A stretch of 64,000 nucleotides of DNA from positions 62,001-126,000 of the forward strand of contig NZ_BMXV01000009.1 in the NCBI RefSeq assembly GCF_014651935.1, in the 5' to 3' direction. The number at the start of each line of letters is the position of its first letter. Positions within the stretch are counted from its first letter, which is position 1. The position numbers and the translations under genes were made by a program. This DNA comes from Marinobacter zhanjiangensis. Its GTDB lineage: Bacteria; Pseudomonadota; Gammaproteobacteria; Pseudomonadales; Oleiphilaceae. The notes beneath the pieces are model-generated. The model was not told the origin of the DNA. It searched no databases and was given only the letters and a program-made list of their open reading frames with translations. This document shows, piece by piece, positions 55,637-64,000 of this stretch.

Positions 55637-58516
55637 TCAGACCAGCCCCAGCTCCCGGTTCAGGGCCAGCTGAAGCTGCTGGCGGTACCACACGTACTGG
55701 CAGGTCTGCAGCTCCTGCTGCCACATCTGCGGGTCCAGGTCGTGGGGCAGATGCAGGTCCGTGAGGTAGATGGGGTAATCCTCGCCCCGGCGGCGGCCCT
55801 GGCGGACATAGTGGGCAACGGCTGCCATCTGCCGGTCGCCATACTCCTGGAAAGAAAACTCCTGCTCATCACAGAACAGGTCGAAACGCAGGCTGCCATC
55901 GCCCTGCTGGACCCCGACCGCCTGCAACTCCATACCATCAAGGGACAGGGATTCCGGAGCCAGCGGAGTGCGCTCCAGGCGGGCCTCGCCATCCTCAACA
56001 ATCACTTCGTTACAGACCAGCTCCGCCACCGGTGTCTCGGCTCCGGCCATCTGGCGCAACTGTCGGCGCTCCGCCAGGCTCTCGAGGAAGCGCATGAGCG
56101 GCAGCAGTGCCTGCCGACGGCTGCCGGACCAGGGTTGGCTCCAGCCATACAGGGAGCCGGTCTCGTCGGTCACCCAGAATCGCATGCGGCGACCACCGGG
56201 TTGCCAGAACATCTGGATAACCTCCGGCTGGCAGGCGCCGCAGACAGCCCGGAACGCCGGATCCTGCTGCATGGCGTAACGGTCGGGCACCACCGGCGTA
56301 TACTCCTCCTGCGGATGAGCGAGGTAATCCATCAGGTCATCGTCTGACGCCAGCCCGACAAACCCCGGCTCGAGGCCCTCGAAGCGCAGCACGAACCAGC
56401 GCCTGTCAACCTTCAGCAGATAGCGCAGTGAATGGGGACCGGTACCACCGGCGAAGAACTGCCGGGTCATGTCTTCCACCAGCTCCCGGATACGGTGGGA
56501 GATCGCCCGGGAGTGACTGCCGCCGGCACACCACACCTCGACAACAGGGGCACTGGCCGGGTCCCTGGCCACCAATGCCAGCAGGTTCTTGAGGCACTGC
56601 ACCAGGGCATCGCCGGTCACATAGCGCTGCAGACTCACCTCACGCCAGCTGTTGAGGGTGACCTGCTCGATGGTTGCCACCAGATTGTCACGACCACCGC
56701 TGAAGCCCAGGGAATCGTGCTGATCACTGAGCTTGTGCAGCCCCCGCTCGGTGAGGCTGGCCTGGGGGTCTATGCCGACATTGACCAGCAACAGGTGGGT
56801 TTCCGGGCGTACCGGCGACATCAAGGCTTCCCGGGAAGGAGGCCGGGGTATACCCAGGTGCTGGCTGATAAAGCCGACCATGGCCCGTAGGTCTTTCACG
56901 GTGAGCACCGCGGTGGCGGCCTCCGTATCCGCGATTTCCTGACGCAGATTCAGGCGCGTCACCGGCGACAGCAGGCCGTTGCACTGGCACCAGACCACCA
57001 GCTCCACCAGACTGCCAGCGCGGCGGATGGGAGATTGCCAGGCAGTGTCAGCCGGACGGTCCAGGTTACGGAACAGCAACCAGCCCTCCGGCCCGGGATG
57101 ACTCGTCGCCGGCGTCCGCTGGCAGAACGACAGGTTCTCCTCGGCCAGTGACGGCGCGATTCCCGGGTTGACGATCTCGATCTTGCCGGCCTTGCGCTGG
57201 AAGGCCGCATACAGCTTGCGACCAAGAAGGTTCAGGTCAGCGGTACTGATGCTGGAACGGACGTTGTCGCTGCGGGCCATGCGCGAGAGCAGACGGTAGC
57301 TATGGGTCAGCTCCGACACCACCCGCCGACGTAAATCTGCCACTGTCTCTACCCGCCACTGGTGACGGGCATCCAGCTCGGACAGGGTCTGCCGGTCCCA
57401 GGCCCACTCGGACACCAGCTGCTGCAGGATCCTGCCCTGCCAGCGACCGGCGGTCTCGGTGGCGCGGGTCAGCGGAAGCCCGGTTTTCAGGTAAAGCGCA
57501 CGGCGAACCAGGTCCAGTCGCCCCGGCGCCTCCTGGGACTGCAGCCAGCGCTCCAGGCGCCGATAGAGCATGACGTAGGGGTCCACCGAATCGACCGATG
57601 CATCGCCACTGTAGACCGCCTTCTTGAAGTCACCGGACAGCAGGCCATTGCGGCGGTCGCGAGCGTAACACTCGATCAGCAGCAGCTTGAGCAGTGACTT
57701 CCAGGGGGATTCGATGCCCTTGTACAGCTGCCAGATACCGGCACCGAGAAACTCGGCGACCGGTATCGATGGCAGCGCGCCGAAATCGAGATACTCATCC
57801 GACCGGACAAAGCGGTTGTCCAGCAGGAAGCGGGTCAGCTCGCCGTAACGGCTCTCCTCGTCCACCGGGATCAGCCACCAGAGAGGATAGCGCCCTCCCA
57901 GGTGTATGGCGGTGCGATAGAACTCATCCAGCAGCAGATAGTGCTGGGCGCTGCCGCAGTTCTCCCCGGTCACTTCCGCCTGTTGACGCCCCTGCCGAAA
58001 GTCCTCGGCACTGAACACGAACAGGTTAAGCTCCAGACCGTACTCCGCCGCCCACCGGGACAGGCGGCTCGCCTTTTCCTGCAGGATCGCCAGCCGCTCC
58101 GGGGCAAGGTCACCGTGGTGGCACACCCAGACGTCCAGATCACTGGCCACGGAATGCCCCAGGGATCCGGGGCTGCCCATCAGATAGAGGCCGGTCAGCT
58201 CCGCCGGTGTTCTGCGCCCGGAGCCGACACGGAAGGATCGGGCCAGTCGCTGCGCGGCATGGATCGCCAGATCGGAGGGCTGGTAGCGGTCCAGTCCATG
58301 GGGACAATCGACGGCATGGTAGCCGGGGAGTGCGGGGTGATTCAGGTGAAACACCAGCGGCAGCAGATCCAGCACGATCTGCTGCCGCCAGGTCAGTGCC
58401 GACCGGGCACGGTCGAGGCGTGACTGGTTAAGGGTGCGGAAACGGTCTGTTATCCGTTTCAGAACCTTGCGGTCAACACCTTCGGAAAAGTCTACCAATA
58501 AAGGACGGCTATGCAC
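55637..58516 (-). CDS. cyaA: Class I adenylate cyclase
   Basis: CyaA makes cAMP for CRP/Vfr signalling. The 959-residue protein has the class I catalytic region near the N-terminus: LYLMGSPGSLGHSVASDLDV followed by WVCHH, and LNLFVFSAEDF. The large C-terminal part is the usual regulatory domain. The full length and intact metal-binding Asp pair suggest an active enzyme. GGAAAG lies before ATG 58516. It is divergent from the EAL gene, with 239 bases between. Confidence 0.96.
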   Translation of the reverse strand: MHSRPLLVDFSEGVDRKVLKRITDRFRTLNQSRLDRARSALTWRQQIVLDLLPLVFHLNHPALPGYHAVDCPHGLDRYQPSDLAIHAAQRLARSFRVGSGRRTPAELTGLYLMGSPGSLGHSVASDLDVWVCHHGDLAPERLAILQEKASRLSRWAAEYGLELNLFVFSAEDFRQGRQQAEVTGENCGSAQHYLLLDEFYRTAIHLGGRYPLWWLIPVDEESRYGELTRFLLDNRFVRSDEYLDFGALPSIPVAEFLGAGIWQLYKGIESPWKSLLKLLLIECYARDRRNGLLSGDFKKAVYSGDASVDSVDPYVMLYRRLERWLQSQEAPGRLDLVRRALYLKTGLPLTRATETAGRWQGRILQQLVSEWAWDRQTLSELDARHQWRVETVADLRRRVVSELTHSYRLLSRMARSDNVRSSISTADLNLLGRKLYAAFQRKAGKIEIVNPGIAPSLAEENLSFCQRTPATSHPGPEGWLLFRNLDRPADTAWQSPIRRAGSLVELVVWCQCNGLLSPVTRLNLRQEIADTEAATAVLTVKDLRAMVGFISQHLGIPRPPSREALMSPVRPETHLLLVNVGIDPQASLTERGLHKLSDQHDSLGFSGGRDNLVATIEQVTLNSWREVSLQRYVTGDALVQCLKNLLALVARDPASAPVVEVWCAGGSHSRAISHRIRELVEDMTRQFFAGGTGPHSLRYLLKVDRRWFVLRFEGLEPGFVGLASDDDLMDYLAHPQEEYTPVVPDRYAMQQDPAFRAVCGACQPEVIQMFWQPGGRRMRFWVTDETGSLYGWSQPWSGSRRQALLPLMRFLESLAERRQLRQMAGAETPVAELVCNEVIVEDGEARLERTPLAPESLSLDGMELQAVGVQQGDGSLRFDLFCDEQEFSFQEYGDRQMAAVAHYVRQGRRRGEDYPIYLTDLHLPHDLDPQMWQQELQTCQYVWYRQQLQLALNRELGLV

Positions 58517-58755
58517 TTTCCAACATCACTCCAGAATCGAGACGTTTTCTTTCGGCGTTTTACCTGTACAATGTGACCGGGTTGGCATTTGGATAGCCTA
58601 CCAGAAGAAGAACCTGAGCGGGTTACCAACCATCGCCGCCTCAGGCAATTGGCACTGGACGCCAGAGAATAATAACGCAGTCCAGTGTGCCGCCGTATTC
58701 ATGACGCTGATTTGCTGCGGGACGCTAACAGGGACTGAGACAGGAGTACTCTGAC
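58517..58755. other. Intergenic region between cyaA and the EAL gene
   Basis: This divergent gap carries control signals for both genes but I could not place convincing promoter hexamers. A half-site TGTGACC occurs near 58572. An open frame on the plus strand that starts inside cyaA crosses it, with no support as a gene. Confidence 0.4.
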
Positions 58756-59952
58756 GTGAATGAGCTCGTCATTTGCCGCCACCGCTCAGGGGCCGGCGAG
58801 ACTGTGACGACCGTTCTGACCATTGGCCAGGACGGCACGGTGACCCACACAGATCCGAATATCTCGCTGGTGCTGGGCTACAGCAGTGGTGAACTTGAAG
58901 GTCACCCCCTCAAACAGTTGATTGCCTCTGCCGAAGACAATCCGCTGAGTCCGGATTATGCCTCTTATCACGAAACCGGTCGCCCACTGACGGTCACCCT
59001 GCGCCATGGTCGCGGCTATTTCATGGCGGCGCGAGTTATCGTTCGCAAGGCACGGGCAGAAAAAGCCCCCTCCCGCGCGCCAGCAACGCCCAAGGCTCCT
59101 GAAAAAATAGCCGCCAGGCCGACGGACCGGAGTCACGATCGGGCAAACATCGCCAGAACCAAAGCCATGCTGGCCCATATTCGCGAATGCCTGTCCAGTG
59201 GCGGCCTGCCCCTGGAATTCCAGCTTATTGAATCCCTGAACATCAAGGCGGATGGACTGGCTTTCGAAGTGCTGGCACGACTGCGTGGCGCCAACGGCTC
59301 CAGTGTCGCCATGACGCCCGCGGACTTCCTGCCCCTGATCGAGCAGTTCGAACTGTCCCGGCGCCTTGACCGGCAGGTGATCAAGCAGACGCTCTGTCAC
59401 CTGCACCGCCATCCGGAGCTGTCCGCCACCCTGGGCTACTGCGGTTTCAACCTGTCCCTTGGCTCCCTGCAGGACCGGACCTTCCCGGGCTTTATTGCCC
59501 GTGCCCTGGAAAAGACCGGCCTGAACCCCGGGGCCCTGTGCTTCGAGATACCCGCCCATCACGCCGTCACCTACACCGCCGATTGCCGCCAGACCTGCCG
59601 CATGCTGCGGCGCCTGGGCTGCAAGACGGCCCTGGACGGGGCCGGCCAGAGCATGGACAGTTACCGCCTGGCGGGCCGCCTGCCGGTGGATTACATCAAG
59701 CTGGCGCCGGAACTGCTCGAGGGGCTGCAGAATGAACCCACCCACCTGGTGATGATGGAAGCCCTGCAGAGGATCGCCAAGGCTACCGACAAGGTCAGCA
59801 TTGCCACCAGCGTGGAGAACCATATTGCCCGCCAGCGTGTGCAGAATCTGGGCATTCACCTGATTCAGGGCAAACTGGTCAGTGCACCCCGACCCCTGAA
59901 GGAGCTGGGCAGCTCCGACCGGGGTACATGGCAAGCCGGCGCTATCGCCTGA
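58756..59952 (+). CDS. PAS-EAL protein with degenerate phosphodiesterase site
   Basis: The 398-residue protein (GTG start) has a PAS-like N-terminal domain (about 15-100; LTIGQDGTVTHTDPNISLVL) and, after a basic Ala/Pro linker, an EAL fold (about 135-385). The EAL motif reads FEVLARL (Glu 171 kept). The metal pair usually DD reads ALDGAGQ (Asp 294, Gly 295), and the EGVE loop reads ATSVEN (Thr 351). FNLS, FEIP, IKLA and IQGKL positions are kept. Two metal or catalytic residues are thus lost, so hydrolysis of c-di-GMP is unlikely; binding or protein contact is more probable. It lies between cyaA and argH. Confidence 0.85.
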   Translation: MNELVICRHRSGAGETVTTVLTIGQDGTVTHTDPNISLVLGYSSGELEGHPLKQLIASAEDNPLSPDYASYHETGRPLTVTLRHGRGYFMAARVIVRKARAEKAPSRAPATPKAPEKIAARPTDRSHDRANIARTKAMLAHIRECLSSGGLPLEFQLIESLNIKADGLAFEVLARLRGANGSSVAMTPADFLPLIEQFELSRRLDRQVIKQTLCHLHRHPELSATLGYCGFNLSLGSLQDRTFPGFIARALEKTGLNPGALCFEIPAHHAVTYTADCRQTCRMLRRLGCKTALDGAGQSMDSYRLAGRLPVDYIKLAPELLEGLQNEPTHLVMMEALQRIAKATDKVSIATSVENHIARQRVQNLGIHLIQGKLVSAPRPLKELGSSDRGTWQAGAIA

Positions 59953-59984
59953 ATCGGCGAGCCGCCGGCATCATCAGCAGCTGC

Positions 59985-61379
<1,395 letters not shown>

Positions 61380-61438
61380 GGTGTATCTTTCCTGCTGACG
61401 GCCCGGCAGAATGATCCGGGTGCGAAAAATGTGTGCGG

Positions 61439-61447
61439 ATTATAACA
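61439..61447 (-). promoter_or_regulatory. Extended -10 promoter candidate for argH
   Basis: TG-T-TATAAT reads on the minus strand 60 bases before the argH start, a full extended -10 element. On the plus strand the overlapping TATAAC (61441-61446) could be the -10 of algZ, so the two divergent promoters would share the same bases. Confidence 0.55.
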
Positions 61448-61478
61448 CCCCCGCACCCCGGAGAGGACTCTCACCCGC

Positions 61479-62552
61479 ATGACCACCGGCAGTACCAGAA
61501 ACCGCCAGCAGGATGATCCCGGCGCCGTATCAGGCGGCTTCTTCGTGCCGGACCTGTGCCGGGTGCGCTCGGTGTTCATGCTGGTGATCAGTAGCGAACT
61601 GATGGTCATGCTGCTGGCCATGGCCCATGCCCGCGGCCAGTGGCTCGACTGGCACTATTTCGGCCTGGTCTCCCTGCTGGTGCAGTGGACCGTGCTGACC
61701 AGTGCGGCGCTGATCTGCCTGGCGCGACCCTGGCTTTCCGGGCTCACCACATCCCAGGCGACTATCGCCATGGTGGCACTGGTAGCGCTGGATGTGCTGC
61801 TGTTCAGCAGCCTCGCCGGCACCTTCCTGTACCCGGAGTCCGCCCCGGAACGCTGGCAAGCGGTGGGCAAAAGCCTGCTGGTAGCGATCATCGCCACGTT
61901 GATGGTGCTGCGCTATTTCTACCTGCAACACCAGTGGCGGCAGCAGAAACAGGCGGAAATGACCTACCGGCTGACCGCCCTGCAGGCACGCATCCACCCC
62001 CACTTCCTGTTCAACAGCATGAACACCATCGCCAGCCTGATCAGCACCCGCCCGGAACAGGCGGAAGACGCCGTGCTCGACTTGTCGGAACTGTTCAGAG
62101 CGTCACTGAAAACCACCGAACGCATTGTACCCTTACGGGAGGAACTGGGCCTGTGCCGCCGTTACCTGGCCCTGGAGCAGCTGCGACTGGGGGACCGGCT
62201 GAAGGTGGAGTGGCGCACCGATCCGGCACTGGAAGACCAGGCCATTCCGCCACTGACGCTGCAGCCGCTGGTGGAAAACGCCATCTACCACGGCATCCAG
62301 CCGCGCCCTGACGGGGGCACGGTGGTGATTGAAAGCCAGCGCAGTGGTCAGTACGTTTACCTGCTGGTGCAGAACCCGAAACCGGCAAACGGCGCCGGCC
62401 AGCATCAGGGTAACCGGGTGGCATTCAGTAACACCCAGGCGCGAATCCAGACGCTGTTCGGTGAAACCGCCGTACTCAAGCACAGCCAGCAGGGTGACCT
62501 TTATACCGTGACCCTGAGGCTGCCCTGGCAAACCGCAGGCAAGACATCATGA
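61479..62552 (+). CDS. algZ: AlgZ/FimS-type (LytS-like) sensor kinase
   Basis: The 357-residue protein has about four membrane segments (residues 32-50, 58-80, 93-115 and 130-147), then a His-kinase domain of the LytS type: LTALQARIHPHFLFNSMNTI with the conserved His, and PPLTLQPLVENAIYHGIQP as the N-box. Classical G boxes are weak, as in Pseudomonas AlgZ/FimS. It works with AlgR to control twitching and, in P. aeruginosa, alginate. It overlaps algR by 4 bases. Confidence 0.93.
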   Translation: MTTGSTRNRQQDDPGAVSGGFFVPDLCRVRSVFMLVISSELMVMLLAMAHARGQWLDWHYFGLVSLLVQWTVLTSAALICLARPWLSGLTTSQATIAMVALVALDVLLFSSLAGTFLYPESAPERWQAVGKSLLVAIIATLMVLRYFYLQHQWRQQKQAEMTYRLTALQARIHPHFLFNSMNTIASLISTRPEQAEDAVLDLSELFRASLKTTERIVPLREELGLCRRYLALEQLRLGDRLKVEWRTDPALEDQAIPPLTLQPLVENAIYHGIQPRPDGGTVVIESQRSGQYVYLLVQNPKPANGAGQHQGNRVAFSNTQARIQTLFGETAVLKHSQQGDLYTVTLRLPWQTAGKTS

Positions 62553-63289
62553 GCAACCAACGACGCGTACTCATTGCCGATGACGAACCCCTGGCCCGGG
62601 AGCGGCTTGGCCGCATGGTTTCCGGCCTCGGTGGCTACGAGGTTGCGGGCGAGGCCGCCAACGGCGACCAGGTGTTGGCCGCGGTCGCCCGTGACATGCC
62701 CGACGTGGTGCTACTGGATATCCGCATGCCCGGCACCGATGGCCTGGAGGTGGCGGAGCAGCTGACCGCTCACCCCAATCCGCCCGCCATTATCTTCTGC
62801 ACTGCCTACGATGAATACGCCATCCGCGCATTTGATGTGCAGGCCGTTGCCTACCTGCTCAAACCGGTCCGCCGGGAGGCTCTGACCGAAGCCCTGGGCC
62901 GGGCCGAGCGACTGAACCGGGTCCAGCTGCAGGCACTGCAGGCCCAGCCGACGGAAGACGGTCATCACCTCAGCGTCAGCAGCGCCCGCGGCACCGAACT
63001 GGTGGACATGACCCGGGTGAGGTATTGCGAGGCGGACCAGAAATACGTCACCCTTCACCATGACAACCGCGAGACACTGACCGACCTCAGCCTCAAGGCG
63101 CTGGAAAGCCGGTTTCCGGAACAGCTGCTGCGTATTCACCGGAACACGCTGGTGGGCACTCACTTCATCCGCTCACTGGAACGGCTTGAGGATGGTTCCT
63201 GCCAGCTCAGACTGGCCGACATCGACGAGGCCCTGCCGGTCAGCCGACGCCACGTGGCCCATGTCCGACAATGGCTGCGCGACCAGTGA
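62549..63289 (+). CDS. algR: LytTR response regulator AlgR
   Basis: The 246-residue protein has an N-terminal receiver domain (RVLIADDEPLARERLGRM; phospho-acceptor Asp 57 in DVVLLDIRMPGTDG; PVRREALTEAL near the end) and a C-terminal LytTR DNA-binding domain (about 140-240, with LLRIHRNTLVGTHFI). The overlap with algZ and the nearby hemC reproduce the Pseudomonas algZ-algR-hemC order. In Pseudomonas AlgR controls the fimU-pilV minor pilin operon, tying it to the pilT/pilU genes here. Confidence 0.95.
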   Translation: MSNQRRVLIADDEPLARERLGRMVSGLGGYEVAGEAANGDQVLAAVARDMPDVVLLDIRMPGTDGLEVAEQLTAHPNPPAIIFCTAYDEYAIRAFDVQAVAYLLKPVRREALTEALGRAERLNRVQLQALQAQPTEDGHHLSVSSARGTELVDMTRVRYCEADQKYVTLHHDNRETLTDLSLKALESRFPEQLLRIHRNTLVGTHFIRSLERLEDGSCQLRLADIDEALPVSRRHVAHVRQWLRDQ

Positions 63290-63411
63290 TAGGCACTGCC
63301 GTTCCACGGGACTTTTCAGCGCCATCGCGTTAGGCTTGTCGCAATCTTCTGAACGGCCCCGGGCGCACCCCGGGCGACCACCCATTCTCACCGCTCAAGA
63401 ACATCGACATC

Positions 63412-64000
63412 ATGGCAAAACGTACTCTGCGCATCGCAACCCGTAACAGCGCCCTCGCCCTCTGGCAGGCGGAATTCATCAAGGCCGAGCTGGAGCGCCT
63501 GCACGACCACGTCGAGGTGGAACTGATCGGCATCAAGACCCAGGGCGACAAGATTCTCGACGTGCCCCTGGCCAAGATTGGCGGCAAGGCCCTGTTCGTC
63601 AAGGAACTGGAAGAAGCCATGCTGGACGGCCGCGCCGACCTGGCGGTGCACTCCATGAAGGACGTGCCCATGGAGTTCCCCGGGGGCCTGGGCCTGGTCG
63701 CCATCTGCGAGCGGGAAGACCCGACCGATGCCTTTATCAGCAACGACTACGCCACCGTGGACGACCTGCCCCACGGTGCCGTAGTGGGTACTGCCAGCAT
63801 GCGCCGGGAAGCACAGCTGCGCAGCTATCGCCCGGACCTGGAGATCCGCACCCTGCGGGGCAACGTCAACACCCGCCTGGCCAAGCTGGATGCCGGCGAC
63901 TACCAGGCCATCGTGCTGGCTTCCTCCGGCCTCAAGCGGCTGGGTTTCCACGACCGTATCCGCTACACCCTGCCGGACAGCGTGTCTCTGCCGGCGGTTG
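63412..64000 (+). CDS. hemC: Hydroxymethylbilane synthase (porphobilinogen deaminase), N-terminal part
   Basis: HemC joins four porphobilinogen units in heme synthesis. Only the first 196 codons lie in the window. From ATG 63412 the product begins [20 protein letters not shown] and has [19 protein letters not shown], the catalytic Asp motif AVHSMKDVP and [11 protein letters not shown]. The cofactor-binding Cys lies beyond the window. It follows algR by 122 bases on the same strand; hemC also follows algR in Pseudomonas. Confidence 0.97.
   Translation, partial: MAKRTLRIATRNSALALWQAEFIKAELERLHDHVEVELIGIKTQGDKILDVPLAKIGGKALFVKELEEAMLDGRADLAVHSMKDVPMEFPGGLGLVAICEREDPTDAFISNDYATVDDLPHGAVVGTASMRREAQLRSYRPDLEIRTLRGNVNTRLAKLDAGDYQAIVLASSGLKRLGFHDRIRYTLPDSVSLPAV

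Noticed and set aside
58434..58754. Small plus-strand open frame before the EAL gene
   Set aside because: It starts inside cyaA on the opposite strand and has no ribosome site or family likeness.

Overview
The window is a gene-dense, GC-rich piece of a gammaproteobacterial chromosome with almost no accessory DNA. Several blocks keep the gene order I know from Pseudomonas and Marinobacter: oxyR-recG; yicC, gmk-rpoZ-spoT-ridA; rph-crc-pyrE; polA beside a DUF2782 gene; pilU-pilT, yggS-proC-yggT, metX-metW-DUF4426-rdgB-hemW-trmB; xerC-DUF484-dapF-lysA-lptM-cyaA; argH, algZ-algR-hemC. A Marinobacter-like or related Pseudomonadales organism is my best inference. I saw no tRNA, rRNA, CRISPR array, insertion sequence, integrase of mobile type or phage gene.

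Layout. 1-4.3 kb: the 5' part of a probable YbaK/HDOD gene, then recG and oxyR, then a divergent SDR-family gene. 4.3-9.1 kb: ridA, spoT, rpoZ, gmk and yicC, all on the minus strand, with a strong terminator just before spoT. 9.2-13.9 kb: rph, crc, pyrE, a DUF4124 protein, a phasin-like protein with LEA-like 11-residue repeats, and a DUF2782 gene. 13.9-18.7 kb: polA, a small unknown gene with a sigma-54-like promoter, and a FadL-type porin. 18.8-31 kb: the pil/ygg/pro/met/rdgB/hemW/trmB block, into which a dynamin-like GTPase gene is set between yggT and metX. 31-36 kb: comM, ubiK and the nitrogen-regulated glnK-amtB operon with sigma-54 and NtrC sites. 35-38 kb: divergent speE and speA (arginine to agmatine; putrescine to spermidine). 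38-40.4 kb: an ECF sigma factor with its ChrR-type zinc anti-sigma factor, then tcdA. 40.4-46.8 kb: a less conserved stretch of small metabolic genes (quinone oxidoreductase-like, thioesterase, SMP-30-like, alpha/beta hydrolase), a cardiolipin synthase and two unknown small proteins. 46.8-51.3 kb: a diguanylate cyclase gene overlapping a gene for a sensor kinase with two periplasmic binding domains. 51.3-64 kb: xerC, DUF484, dapF, lysA, lptM, class I cyaA, a degenerate EAL protein, argH, algZR and the start of hemC.

Signalling is dense: (p)ppGpp (spoT), cAMP (cyaA), c-di-GMP (one cyclase with catalytic and inhibitory sites intact, one EAL protein lacking catalytic residues), PII/NtrC nitrogen control, ECF sigma/anti-sigma, AlgZR and a Crc homologue. 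Nothing here is clearly a new defence or mobile system. The most interesting items are the sigma-54-like promoter before an unknown gene at 16.9 kb, the repeat-containing phasin-like protein, the cyclase/kinase pair, the inserted dynamin-like GTPase with its structured leader, the degenerate EAL protein, and a perfect 21-bp dyad between two unknown genes at 46.3 kb. All are read by eye; no database search was run.
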